Of a stretch of DNA of 64,000 nt, positions 39,552 to 50,802 are shown piece by piece. Location: contig NW_015971558.1 in NCBI RefSeq assembly GCF_000182565.1, positions 257,668-321,667 of the forward strand. The letters are read 5' to 3'. A model generated the notes under the pieces. That model had not been told where the DNA came from. It did no database searches and saw only the letters and a list, made by a program, of their open reading frames with translations. The position numbers and the translations under genes were made by a program. Origin of the DNA: Spizellomyces punctatus DAOM BR117 (taxonomy: Eukaryota; Chytridiomycota; Chytridiomycetes; Spizellomycetales; Spizellomycetaceae). Positions within the stretch are counted from its first letter, which is position 1; the number at the start of each line of letters is the position of its first letter.

Positions 39552-42500
39552 TTAATGCTCCATTCTCCAAATTTTGTAAGCGTCTGTCTGTCGAATGTGG
39601 TGGAGAGGTTCCCAAGTGTTCTCACTATGCGGGTATCCTTTCCATTTGATGAGGAATTGTGGTTTACCAAGTCATCAGCGTTGGTCAATAATCTCCTCGA
39701 CTTCATATTCGGGAATCCCTGCGATATGAACAGGAGGTGGCAGTACTACTATGTTCCTATAGTGGTGAGACGCTGGGTCTTCGTATTTCTTTAGGACACT
39801 AACATGGAAGATAGGATATAAGGCAGATAAGTGAGTATCCTGTAACTTGAGCTCATAGGTGTCCGGATAAGGTCCCATTGCTTTGATTGTGTAGGGGCCG
39901 ATCCAGCTAGTGGCTAGCTTTGCTGGTTTCTGCAGACTAATGTCTACCTCAATCCCTTTGCAATTGAGTAGGACCTGGTCTCCTATGGCGAAGGTAATAG
40001 CTGTGTGTCCTTTGTCATAGTGTTCAGCATATTTATCCTGTAGTTCCTTCATGCGGTGTTGAACGATTACGGCTATTTTGTCCATCGCTTTTTTGATGTC
40101 CTTAATCTCATTTCGGTCGATAGGTTTCATCATTTGAAGTTCTGTGGAAGTAATGACTCCATCCGCTTGTGAGGGCATTCGCCCGATATCTGCCTCAAAT
40201 GGTGTCAGTCCATGTTGGTTCGGGGTGTTGTTCAATGTGAACTTGAGGAGAGGAAGATACTGTGGCCAATTATCTGCCACATGGTTGAGGTACGGCCGAT
40301 ATATGGACTTTACTGTCCGTATCATCCGTTCGCATTTGCCGTCAGTTTGTTGGTGTCGGGCACTAGCAAATTGGTGTTTCGTACCAAGGACTCTACAGAA
40401 GGCCTCAAAGAAATCGGAAAGGGCTTTCGGGTTGTGGTCAGTAATAAAGATCCTGGATGCTCCTACATTCTTGTAGACTTGGGACAAATATGTCTGCGCA
40501 AGATCGTGAGCATTGGAAGCTTGGAGTGTTGGTACGAGGATGGTCCGGTTAGTCAAGTAATTGACGAAACAAAGAATGGCATCGGGTCAGAATCCATGGG
40601 TGCTATTGCCTGGAGGCATATAAGTCATATCAAACCCGATCATATGCCATCGACTATTAGGGATTGGTAATGGTCATAAAAACCCATGCTTCCGTAAAGG
40701 GTTCTTGTATTGTTGGCATTCAGGACAAGTCCGAATATATGCGTAGATGTCACGTTCGAGGTGAGGCCAGTAGAATCTTCGTAGAATTTTAGCTAATGTG
40801 CGTCATTGACCTTCATGCGAGCCATCTATTAGGCTGTCATGATATTGCTGTAAGATTCTAGTATGCTGCATTTCTGGTATGTATAGCCGGTCCTTCTCAT
40901 AAGTTAGGAGGTCATTTTGTATTGCGTAGTGTCGTAGCCTTGATCCTAAGGCATGGGCTGGTGTTGTCTTCAACGTTTCGATTATTGTAAGGGCATAATT
41001 GTCTTGGCTCAGTGCCTGAGTCCATTCTTCGCGATTAAATGGCATTAGTGTCGTCTTGGTGTTGGCGACTAATATGGCTTGCAACTGGATTCGTTGTTGA
41101 CACTCTGCACATCGGGGTGCATAGTGTGGGTTCTGCGAAAGAATGTCCGCAACATGGTTAACTTGTCCGGGCATGTATTCGATCGTCATGTCGAATTGTT
41201 GTAATGTTTCAACCCATCCTGCTTGTCGTCAGGAAAGGTGCGGCTGCATTTGAAGGTAGATCAGACTTTTATGGTCAGTGAAGGCATGGAAGAAGATACC
41301 AATCAGATATGGGCGATTATGTTTCAAAAACTTGACTAGGGCTAAAAGTTCCTGTTCGTGAACTGGATACCACGTCTCGGTGGGTTTCATCTTACAGGAG
41401 TAAAATGAGACTGGTCATAGACGGGGTAGCGCTTTAAGTTCCCAGATGGTTTTCGGCAGCGGAGATGGTATCTCATCTTCCAGGTCTGTGGTTTGGGCTA
41501 GCCATCCGCTGATCGCGAATCCTGATGAATCAGTGAAGATGAAAGTGTCTTTGGTCAGGTCGAAGGTCACCAGGATGGGTGCAGTGGTAATAGCATTTTT
41601 GATCTTTTCGAATGCTGTTTTTTCTTCTTCTTTCCATTGCCATGTTTTCTTTCCAGATTGTAGTTGCAAGAGGGGCATCACGATTTCTGCATATCAGTTG
41701 ACAAAGTCAATGAAGTAATTAGTTAATCCTAAGAATCGTTGGACATCATGATGATTTCACAACTCTGGCCAGTCTTGGACAGCTAGAATCTTGCTGGGAG
41801 CGATCCATATTCCGTTTCATCCAATAATATGTCCGCAGAACTCGACCTCAGGTTGTCCCCACATGCACTTGGCTGGGTTCACATAGAGTTTGTGTTCAGT
41901 CAAGACTCGAAGCACAATATCTACATGCTTCTGATGTTCCTCCATTGTCCTGGAGAATACCAGGATGTCGTCGAGGTAGGCGAGGACTAGGTCGTCATAA
42001 TGCGGGCCGAGGATCTTGTTGATGAGGTGCTGAAATGCAGCTGGAGTGTTAGTTAATCCGAAAGGCATTACCAGATACTCAAAGTGTCCGAATTGTGTAC
42101 GAATGGTGGTCTTTTCCACATCGCGTGGGTTTATTCTAATGCAATGGTAAGCATCTTTGATGTCGATACTCATGAAGAACTTTGCACCAGCTACACAATC
42201 TCGCATCTCTTGTAGATTTGGTAGCAGGGTCCGGTCCTTTTTGGTTACGGCGTTTAGTCCTCGATAGTCTAGACATACTCGTAATCCCCCATCCTTCTTC
42301 TTGGCGAACACTATCTGGGCTCCCCAGGGGCTAGTGGAGTGTCATATTCATCCTTTTGCTAGGAGGTCATCGAGCTGTCAACGAAGCTCTTCTAACTCAT
42401 TGGTACTCATATGCTGTAAGGGGTATGCGAGTGGTTTAGCTCCAGGAAGGAGTTCAATGCTAAAATTGTCTTCCCCTCTGTCTGGGGGGAACTTGCCATT

Positions 42501-43375
42501 CTCGGTAAAAAGCATGTTGTTGTATTTATCGAGTGTAACCTTAAGGAAGCCTGTGCATCCATTATTGGCTGTGTCGAACTCTCCTTTTCTTTTCTTGCCT
42601 TTTGTGTAGAGCCTTGCTACATGGAAACTCATGTAGCGATCATCGGCTTCCTCTGGTTGGATCCTCCATGCTGTCAGGTATCTGTTACATTTGATATCTT
42701 TGTCGAATTGCTTGGAGGAGCATTCATCCCATGTCGTCTTGGGTTGAATAAACTGTGAGGGAGGTTTGCCGAATCCTCTCAGATGGGCGGCATGATATGA
42801 GGCGGTGGCTTCCCATGCTCTGCTGGTCCATTGCGCTTCGATGTTATGGCTCACATTGTTAAAGTTAAACCAAAGAGTTGGTCGTTGTGCTGTCCAATCA
42901 ATGGAGACCTGCTTAAGGAGTTTTAATAGAGGTAACCCTATCACTGCATCAATGCCAATATTTGCTACAACAAAAGGGATCTTTCCGAGGTTTATGAATC
43001 CTTGAGGTTGCGAATTGGACAAGACTAGTGAAGAGGTTATCATCAAGTTTGATAGGCTCTGAGATCCTTCTTCGCCCCATTTTATCCGAATGGGTTGCTC
43101 TGGAGCATACTGTTCGAAATGATGTCAGTTTGCAAACTTCTTGTTGATGAGGTAGCTTGTACATCCAGTGTCAAATAATATTCTAGCAAACTTGTCGCTG
43201 ACACGTCCATGGATAATGAAGGGCTCCTCAATCTCAGGATTTTTGATCTTGGTGTCGTCGCAACATAACGGTTCTTCCTTCTGGTCCTGATCTGGTAGTC
43301 GTGGTACAATGACCTCGTGCATGTGTACTATGGCTGCTGAAGGGATCAGGGCAGTCAGCGGCTTTGCTAAAAATC
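39552..43375 (-). pseudogene. Chromovirus pol: protease, RT, RNase H, integrase, chromodomain, with 14 in-frame TGA
   Basis: Protease DTG (ILFDTGCTSYL) is near 43155. RT spans about 42330-41820 with the YLDD catalytic box and CLDYRGLN. RNase H has FTDSSG and TDHKSL (41540 and about 41260). Integrase has the zinc-binding CPECQQ region (about 40710), DAILCFVNYLT, FITDHNPK and TDGKCERMIR as DDE segments. The chromodomain reads YEVEEIIDQR, then LGKPQFLIKWKGYP, stop at 39552. TGA codons sit at 43125, 42378, 42348, 42342, 41817, 41757, 41694, 41415, 41229, 40803, 40674, 40587, 39675 and 39672. All other residues stay in one frame, so the copy is otherwise young. Confidence 0.9.
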
Positions 43376-43930
43376 CTCCGTTTGTTCATCCTCAAAGATT
43401 TCTTCAATCAAGGATGGTTCCCCTTGTTTTGCCCAGGTGGGCTCGTCGGCCTCCATGGTTTGGTACTCAATTGGAGGGTGTTCAGTTGTCATTGATTGAA
43501 CCTGGGATTGCGACATTCTGACTCCACGTCCCCTTCCTGGTCCTGTACCTCTGGTAGAGGGTTGTCCGGGTCCACGAGGAGTTCCTCGACCTTGTGGCAA
43601 CTGCGTGGGGTATGGGGCAGCTTGTACTGGAGCGGATGGACATTGACAAGCATAATGCCCTCTTCCTCCGCAGTTATTGCAAACAATGCCAGAGCTTGTT
43701 CTCATTACTGGCTGAGTGGCACCTTGGGTTACCGTGGATGTCATGTGACCGCGAAAGGATCCTCATCCACGAGTGGACGGGTGACTTGGCGTTGTTGAGG
43801 ATGGTGCGGGCACACCGATTCGATCGATGAGTCCCCGATCATTATATGCCATGTGAAGGCTCTGCTGCAGGGGGACCAATACATCTTCTTCATCATTCAT
43901 TAGTGACAGCATTACTACAAAGTGAGGCAC
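43367..43930 (-). pseudogene. Chromovirus gag remnant, C-terminal half
   Basis: The readable part carries the CCHC zinc knuckle CNNCGGRGHYACQCP (about 43675) followed by a Pro/Gly/Arg-rich tail and an acidic end. A TGA at 43763-43765 interrupts a Gly-rich segment. Frame upstream continues to about 43930 and is then lost. The terminator is TAG at 43367-43369 within GATTTTTAG; the pol frame lies at -1 across the same run of T. The N-terminal capsid part is missing. Confidence 0.75.
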
Positions 43931-44204
43931 TTGGGGACAATTTCATCAAAAATATTCCCAGGGAAAAAGTGCCACAGGATAAAACCAATGGTAAAAATTG
44001 GAAGCTTATGGAAAGTAAAAAATTATGTAGAGACATGTAGGGATGAGAAATGTCCCCATTTTCCTAGCAAGATTGCAAAAAGAATAGAAATATCCACATG
44101 TTTAAATGGCAACATTGGTTTCCTTGTTTACACAAAAATCCACAGAAGATGTAGGCAACTCAGGCGTCAGAACTCATCCCATCTCAACATTACCTTTGAG
44201 GCAT
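43931..44204. other. Junction between chromovirus and virus-like element, unassigned
   Basis: About 270 bases, AT-rich, without clear homology to either neighbour. A 149-codon plus-strand frame crosses it and runs antisense through the integrase end, so I do not count it as a gene. The left terminus of the virus-like element should lie here, but its terminal repeat cannot be recognised without the right end. Confidence 0.4.
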
Positions 44205-44209
44205 ACCAG

Positions 44210-44293
44210 CCGGGATTGGCCACTCCGCGCCCGGCATGCCTGCCGGCATCCTCATGTCCGTTCTTCAAATGGACTACATCTGCGCCGGCATCT
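44210..44293 (-). repeat. GC-rich dispersed repeat, copy 1
   Basis: CCGGGATTGGCCACTCCGCG...GGCATGCCTGCCGGCAT is followed by a conserved arm with TCCGTTCTTCAAATGGACTA and CATCTGCGCCGGCAT. The same arrangement, in reverse complement, occurs at about 56714-56832. It overlaps the 3' end of the integrase frame. Confidence 0.75.
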
Positions 44294-45374
44294 TCTGCCG
44301 CAGAATTTCTATGTGCAAAAATGTACCCTTCGGACGAACTTTTAACTTTTTCTGTTGCAATCTTGTTTTAGTAGGTCGTGTTTGTACAGGCTCCAACTGA
44401 TGAATTTCTTTGTGAACTTCTTTTTGTGTTCTGGTCAATTTTACTGGTAGATGACCTGGTTTCTCGGTAATCGGTGCATTGGTTTTCTGTAATTCATAGT
44501 ATTTGAAACGCTGGTCTATTTCTTTACCATTGGCGTATGCTACTACGAATCGATAGCCATCGACATTGACTATATGGTATACTTCATCAGACCATTTTGC
44601 CTCGTATCCTTTTTTGAAAATATCCTGTTTGAGTAATATTCTTACATGGTCGCCAATGTCAAACTTCTTGAAATCACTTACAGCCTTGCTATTATCGCGT
44701 AGATAATCACCATTAGCAACATCGACAGGTGCCTTTTTCAATAGACTGTGATATGAAGTATTGTAGTTCATAACAAGGTCAGGAAGAGCATCTATGTAGC
44801 GCTTAGTTTTAAATACGGTCATGTATCTGGAGATAACACTTTTCAGTGTGCGATTAAACCTTTCGACCAGACCCATATGGTTATGGTCTGCAACTTCAGC
44901 CATGTAATGGTTTATACCATACTTATTGAGCAATTGCTCAAAAACAATGTTGTTGTACTCTGAACCCCTATCAGTCGTGATATTTTTAGGACGCCGCCTA
45001 GCGAGTAACTTTGTAAAACAATCAGCAATCTTTTCTCTGGTTTTATTCTTGAGAGGAAAAACAAAGGCATAACGAGAGTACACGTCTACAATACATAACA
45101 GATAACGGTAACCATTGTTGTAGGTAGCATATTTCTGCATGTTGCACAAATCCGATTGCCATATGTGATCAACACCATTGGCTGTTATATGCATGTAGTT
45201 AGGCTTGACAAGAGGTTTGTGTACTTGTTGCACATGCTGACTGTCGATGAATGTCTTTATATCCTTTCTGGAAATACCCTGATCCTTGAGTCTCTGGTAG
45301 AGCTTTTCTATGCTCTGAAGTCCAGTCTTGGGATCATAGTAAACTTTCTTGATTAGTTCGGTTTTTGTCCCCAT
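44274..45374 (-). CDS. Maverick/Polinton integrase (rve type)
   Basis: A 366-residue protein. The N-terminal part reads KVYYDPKTGLQSIEKLYQRL and ISRKDIKTFI, the zinc-less start common in Maverick integrases. The DDE core is visible: IWQSDLCNM, ITTDRGSEYNN and MGLVERFNRTLK. The C-terminal part has FKKGYEAKWSDEVYHI and QRFKYYELQK, the chromo/SH3-like segment of the family. It inserts the element's DNA ends into the host genome. The start codon lies one base after the polymerase stop. The last residues come from the GC-rich repeat, so the original C-terminus may have been different. No internal stop. Confidence 0.93.
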   Translation of the reverse strand: MGTKTELIKKVYYDPKTGLQSIEKLYQRLKDQGISRKDIKTFIDSQHVQQVHKPLVKPNYMHITANGVDHIWQSDLCNMQKYATYNNGYRYLLCIVDVYSRYAFVFPLKNKTREKIADCFTKLLARRRPKNITTDRGSEYNNIVFEQLLNKYGINHYMAEVADHNHMGLVERFNRTLKSVISRYMTVFKTKRYIDALPDLVMNYNTSYHSLLKKAPVDVANGDYLRDNSKAVSDFKKFDIGDHVRILLKQDIFKKGYEAKWSDEVYHIVNVDGYRFVVAYANGKEIDQRFKYYELQKTNAPITEKPGHLPVKLTRTQKEVHKEIHQLEPVQTRPTKTRLQQKKLKVRPKGTFLHIEILRQKMPAQM

Positions 45375-45375
45375 T

Positions 45376-48300
45376 TTAAAAACCGAAAGGAAGTGTCTCT
45401 ATGACCTTAGACTCAGAGTTAAATTCTTGAACCACACGTTTGTTGTAGACAAACTTGTACTTTTTGCAGGGTGAGTTATTTTTTTCTGGTATGATGATCT
45501 TTGTCTTGTTACGCACACTGTGTGTTTTACTAATGTTGATTTCGCTAAAGTTAAAATTAACACAACTCTCTTTCTCAATACCTTCATCATCAATGTACCT
45601 AGGGTTAAATACTATATCCTTCATAGACTCATGTCCAAGATTGAGTCCATTTTCATATGAAAGTGCGAAGCCTTTACAGACCGTCTTTGCTCTCCCTGTT
45701 TTGTTGAGAATGTAAGAGTAATTCTTAGCGCCACCTGAAACAAATTCTACAATATGGTCGCCTTTCAATTCATCTGTCAGGTCTCCAAGATAATTACCAT
45801 AGGGCAAAGTCTTTTCAGTTGATCCTATATCATCATCAACATATATAATAGAATCAGTATCATAGTACAACACCTTTTCCCCTACAGTATCCAGAACACT
45901 GTAAAGTTTACAACGAGCCAAAGCGGTAGTGTATGCAGCAATGAAAATACTAGTATTCTTGTCATCACGAACAGCAGCCTTATGCAAGGAGTATGACAGA
46001 TCCAAAGTGCGACCATTATCATAATCAACAATGTCGTGTATGATATATTTATCATTGAACATGATGGAGTAGTATTCATCAGGATTTTCCTCAGCATTGA
46101 TCGTGATATGCTTACGCATGTTGTTCTTTTGACCGAATTTACCCCACAATGAATTGAGCATCAACTTAGCCACGAGATGTAATCCTTCATTGTAGACAAT
46201 TTTGGCTGGATCAAGACGAATACCTTGCTTGCTTTCGTAGTCGTCAATATACTTTTTTCTGTCGTCATCATTTTTACACCATTTAGGGTACCCTGATGCT
46301 TCCTGCTTGATTTTGAGAAATGTGAAGATGTAATCTTTGAAAAGATCAGATCCCGTATTTTCGAAATGAAGAACCTCATAAACTTGAGAAATGACATAGC
46401 CCTTTGAAAGCACTAACTTCACTTCTGGAATGCACCAAGTCCCAACAAAAGCCCTCTGTTCAACAGAGTGGCGACAAACAGAGATACCTTTTTCAGCACA
46501 ATTCTTACAAAGAACAAACATGGTCTTGTTGTTAATCTTATCAGGAAGTACAGGGTGATATAACCCACGAGGGGGTACTATTCGACACTTGATGAAACCA
46601 TTGTAGTTCAGTTGGCCATCAAAGTTGTTAAGAATCCTTGTGGGGAACGAGTAGCATGGGTACTCTCCAAAAGCATTTACCCAAGGATACTGTGATGTAA
46701 AATCGCAGTATTTCACTCTTTCCTTCTCAGAACATTTGTAGTAAAGTTTGCTGGCATTTGTTCTACCACCAAAAAATGCATTACGAGGATCTAGAGGTCG
46801 GATATATTCAATGTCGAGGTCTTTACTCATAACATAATCACATATCTTCTTGTTTGAGTCATATTCACACTCTGAGATCGAGACATAATTGTAACCTAGA
46901 GCAATCAATTCTTCATGCTTATTATCGGTATATCATCTCAAAGACTTATAAGGGACACCATGATAATTAACGGCATCATCGTCTTTGCATTGTTTACACC
47001 CATGGAATTCACAACCATTAAATTCATACACAGTATTTGTCGAAGGAGAATAGCCATCGGCATAGAATTTTTTCCCATTTAATCGGTCAATCCATTTCTC
47101 TCCACCGCGTAGAACATGTCGCATATCCGGAACGCCATTATCACATAGATATTCGAGCCACTGGACAGCCTTGTCTGAATGACGCCGCATTCCTTCTTCA
47201 TGATGTGTGGGTATGCTTTCTTCAGGCATGAACATATGCCTGTAAGTCCCCATACATGCCGATGCTATGGTTTTATAAGCCCAAGGATCAATTTCACCAT
47301 CGGTTGCTACAAGGAATTGCTCTCGGAACAATTTCACGGCCGCTGCTAGAATATCGACATCATTCTTGCAGTATTCAACAAGTTCCTTAGTGTAATCAAA
47401 AACATACCTACCCTTCATGCATTCGCGTAGGGTTTTCTTGTACCAGCGTCGTGCATCAGCGCGTTTATCATAGGGCATACTGTCGAATCAAAAATCATCC
47501 AAAGATGGTAAAACGCCTTTATAATCATTTGAACATTTGAACCAATGTGGAAAGTAACCCTTACGAACATGTTCCTCTAATCCAAACATGGAAGGCAACT
47601 TTGACAGTCCCATAGGCAAAAACGACATGCTATCAATGAACCGGATGTTGAACTTGGGCAGCACCATTGAAATGATCTTCAACCCATTTGAGATATACTT
47701 AGGCTTAACACCGTTGTCATTGAACTTTTTGAAGAGAAAGTGGAAATCGTAACCCTGACCATTGTGAGCAATGAATGTTGTATTAGGGTTCTTGAAGATG
47801 AATTGATAAAAAGCATCAAATTCAAAGAAGGAGTGATGCTCATGACATTGGCACACAGATTGGCATAGACCGGTACAAACTACCTTGCAATCCGTAAACT
47901 TTACACAATGTTCACCATCATGTAGAAACTCTGATTCAAAATCAAATGCTATGATCTTGCTAATGTGCTTTCTGGGTTTCTTTTTCTGTATGAAGCATCG
48001 ATGGTCAGGAGTGACGTAAGCCTTGCAAGGATGGCAGAGATAGTGGTTGCAATCGTGTAACTCAGCACAATTACCGTCATAATAAGCACGCTCAAATACA
48101 CGCCTGCAGCCACCTTCCTTGTTACATTTCCATATTTTATCGCATTTTTTCTCCTTGTGATAATCATCACAATCTCCTGAAAAGTGACCTAAGTTACAAC
48201 TTAAACACAACACTAGATCATCAGGAGATCCTTGTTTACATGTGACCCGACCACAAAGGTTGCATCCTCGTTTCTTATCACATTTATGATTGGTATGCTT

Positions 48301-49518
48301 GTGTCCTTTCATGCATTGGAAACAAAAATACGATGCACAGTAAAAGGCGTTAATCTTGGTTATGCAATCGAAATGATCCCCTTTACGTAGGATAGTAGCA
48401 GGTTTCTCATCGTATTGCTCGTTGTTAACACCTTTGACCATAAGAGGCTTACCACCGTTCTCTAGATCAACAATAACGATGTTCCTTTTGAGGAATGAAA
48501 CCAACTTTGGAAAGTCGCCGTAAGACATCTTCTGACCAACAGGTAACCCGCATCCTTCATAATAGTTAGTAACAATTTTGTCCAGTGGCTTTCTTTGTTT
48601 CATGATGTACGCATATTCATTTGTTGAGTGATCCATCGCATGGAATGCTACGGATAAGGCAACTGCTCTCATACCACAATTGTTACCATTGTTTTTCACA
48701 ACAATGACACAACTTTTTGACTGTGCTGATAGATGGTCATGATAGTTTTTGAAGGCGCCGCCCTTTACCGAAACTAAACGATGCACCTCGATAGTCATGC
48801 TTTCATCGATTGATGCTATTTCAGCCGATTGCATTCTCGCAGTAATTTCATCTATCACATCAGAAGCAATCAGATCACTAACTGATACAACTTTTGATGA
48901 CCAAAATCCATTGTGTAGACTTTGATGTTGAAACCCTATTTGCACTTTGTCACCGCATTCAAGGCCTACAAGTGATTCCTTGATGACATCATTGAAAAAT
49001 GAAACAATATCATCATGAGTAGCGAAGGTGTACTTTGGATTGAACCGATAAAGTTCCTTTGTATAACCGATACCTTTGATTTTGATCTCTTTGACAGATA
49101 TTAAAGGTGAGAATGATTCTTGACGCTTTCGAAGATTATACTTACGTTTAGCCCTAGTGGCAGCAGCCTTCTTAGCGGCTTCCTTTCGCTTTTTAATAGC
49201 AGCCTGAGCCCTCTCTTGAATTTCTCTCATCTCGCGCTCTTCCGCTTCTTTATTAAGCCTTCTCGTCACTCTGGCCTTTTCAGCAATAGCCTGCTTTTGA
49301 GCCTCAGTGCGTCTCGCAGCAGCAATTCTTTTTTCTCGCTCAGATTGTAGGAATCTTGGTACTCGATGTATTTGAAGGTTCTCTAGTGCTTCTCGTCGTT
49401 TCTTAGTCCAGTTCTTACGTGAGAAGTTTCCAGAGACGATCTTCCGCATCATCTTCTCGAAAGGCTTCGAGTCTTCTTTTACGTTTCTGTTTGCGATTGG
49501 GTCAAAAATCAAAGGCAT
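45376..49518 (-). pseudogene. Protein-primed type B DNA polymerase, two in-frame TGA
   Basis: One frame of about 1,380 codons is split by TGA at 47488-47490 and 46933-46935. The N-terminal ~140 residues are basic and coiled. Residues about 270-560 hold the Maverick-type NNGNNCGMRAVALSVAF segment and a Cys/His-rich zinc region (FCFQCMKGHKH, CNLCGRVTC). Exonuclease motifs are AFDFESEF (Exo I), IAHNGQGYDFHFL (Exo II) and YCKNDVDIL (Exo III). Polymerase motifs are DFTSQYPW (A), KLMLNSLWGKFGQ (B) and YYDTDSIIYVD (C). The enzyme would copy the element genome from a terminal protein primer. All catalytic motifs survive; only the two stops inactivate it. The second break falls between Exo III and motif A. 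Confidence 0.92.
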
Positions 49519-49587
49519 AGTAAATAGAAATATATAGTGTTAAAAAATAAATATTTTCAAAGCTTTAAACGTATTTGTTCTTCGAAT

Positions 49588-49624
49588 GATGCCGGGCGCA
49601 GAGCGGCCAATCCCGGCAGGGATG
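49588..49624 (+). repeat. GC-rich dispersed repeat, copy 2 (short)
   Basis: GATGCCGGGCGCAGAGCGGC followed by CAATCCCGGCAGGGATG, lying between the polymerase gene and the small HTH gene. It covers only the core of the longer copies. Confidence 0.75.
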
Positions 49625-49625
49625 T

Positions 49626-49940
49626 TCATGCAAAGTGAGCAACTTTTACTGGATCATCAGGAATAGCCACTTTTCGATTTATTTTAAAGTATCTCATCTT
49701 AGGAGGAGGTGGTGGTGGTTTTCGTATACATGGTAACTTTTCTATAGCATACATCTTTGAAATAGGCGATTCTGCTAACCCATGTATTATATTATGAATG
49801 TATGAGCGCGAGACACCTAACCTGTTAGCAATCTCTATGGCTGCCCGATAGTCATTTACAAATGTTCTAGAACCATCTTCTTCGATCTTGTATACCCTGT
49901 AGCGATCCTTCGTGTTTATCGATCCTGATTTGCATCCCAT
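49626..49940 (-). CDS. Small HTH-like protein, 104 residues
   Basis: The protein contains AIEIANRLGVSRSYIHNIIH (residues about 33-52), which reads like a helix-turn-helix, as in NUMOD1 or small repressor modules. A proline run (KPPPPPPK) and a basic C-terminal part follow. The stop directly abuts the GC-rich repeat. The position between polymerase and structural genes could suit a regulator, but this is a guess. No family can be named with certainty. Confidence 0.6.
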   Translation of the reverse strand: MGCKSGSINTKDRYRVYKIEEDGSRTFVNDYRAAIEIANRLGVSRSYIHNIIHGLAESPISKMYAIEKLPCIRKPPPPPPKMRYFKINRKVAIPDDPVKVAHFA

Positions 49941-50202
49941 GTTAAAATATATTGTGTATACAAAATATTATTTCTCTTTGTTTAAACGTGTGTGTTTATT
50001 AGCAAATGTTGTACAAAAGCTCTATAACAACGCCCCTACATGACGCTAAACAAAGGGATATCTATGTACATTGTGCTATGAAACACCTTTACAGACTGTT
50101 TTTGTCGTTTTGTATTTTTTTTTTTCTGGTTTTGTTGTTTTGTAATTTTTTTTTGTTGATTTCATGGATTTTTTAGCATGTGTCAACGGTAATTGAAGAG
50201 AA
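49941..50202. other. AT-rich intergenic spacer
   Basis: About 260 bases with runs of T (about 50110-50160). It is downstream of one minus-strand gene and upstream of another; probable promoter of the HTH gene and 3' region of the 199-residue gene. Confidence 0.45.
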
Positions 50203-50802
50203 TCAAGCAGCGGCACTACTGCTTCCTACATCTGGAGGATTGATAACATCAGCATGGACAATGTCCTGATCGCTCACTTTAGCCTTGACGCTCTTTCTGT
50301 GCTTAGGAGTGCTAGCTGCTATGAGTGCGTTAATCTGCATCTGTTGCTGCTCGATACGCTCCATGAGCATTTGCTCTAAATTAGCAGATTCCCCATCACG
50401 CTCAGGGCTTGACCGCTCGACACGTCTACGTTTACCCTTTTTGTGGTTGTAATCGCTGTCATCGGCATCATCGGAATCGTCGTCAGAACCAGAACTCAAG
50501 GTTTCACCATCAGACTCGAAATCTTTGAACTTTCTCTTTAACTTGAGAGATGAAGATTTCCATTTATCCTCTTCTCGCTCCTTCCGCTCTAGGAGTCGTC
50601 CCAGATGACCTTGAAGTGATTCTAGCAACTCCTTGTCTTCCTTATATATCTTCTGATTATCAGCCATATTTTCTAATAAACACTCACTTTGCTCGAAGGT
50701 GAGATCCTCTAGACCCATCTTGAGAGCACGACGCACTATGGGATGTAGCAAGCCTCCTACAAAGTGCGTCACTTGCCCCCATTGACTCTTTGCAATGGAC
50801 AT
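50203..50802 (-). CDS. Charged, partly disordered protein, 199 residues
   Basis: I do not recognise a family. The first ~70 residues look helical (ALKMGLEDLTFEQSECLLE). A Ser/Asp-rich acidic stretch (SGSDDDSDDADDSDYN) is followed by a basic patch KKGKRRRVERSS, a likely nuclear localisation signal, and a Gln/Met-rich coiled helix (EQMLMERIEQQQMQINALIA). It lies with the capsid-side genes on the minus strand; a scaffold, minor virion or regulatory role is possible. The start codon overlaps the first box of the phased GTTTC array. Confidence 0.6.
   Translation of the reverse strand: MSIAKSQWGQVTHFVGGLLHPIVRRALKMGLEDLTFEQSECLLENMADNQKIYKEDKELLESLQGHLGRLLERKEREEDKWKSSSLKLKRKFKDFESDGETLSSGSDDDSDDADDSDYNHKKGKRRRVERSSPERDGESANLEQMLMERIEQQQMQINALIAASTPKHRKSVKAKVSDQDIVHADVINPPDVGSSSAAA

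Larger units (their letters stand above)
38443..43930 (-). mobile_element. Ty3/gypsy chromovirus, 5'-truncated and inactivated
   Basis: Read on the minus strand, the order is gag zinc knuckle, protease, reverse transcriptase, RNase H, integrase and chromodomain, which is the chromovirus order. The 3' LTR edge is probably at 39410, where TGTTGAGAATGACTGG follows a G-rich polypurine-like tract (TTCGGGGGTT). The left limit of that LTR is not clear. The 5' LTR and N-terminal gag, expected at the right, are absent before the virus-like element starts at about 44.2 kb. Fifteen in-frame TGA codons break gag-pol, with no internal TAA or TAG apart from the gag terminator. Confidence 0.88.

Noticed and set aside
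43922-44371. 149-codon plus-strand frame at the element junction
   Set aside because: It overlaps the integrase end antisense and the GC-rich repeat; no motif supports it.
39552-45374. Both integrases belonging to one element
   Set aside because: One is followed by a chromodomain and preceded by RT and RNase H (chromovirus); the other is next to PolB with Maverick-type termini. They are different families.
45376-49518. Three separate polymerase genes
   Set aside because: The three open parts share one frame and together carry the full motif set in order; only two TGA codons divide them.
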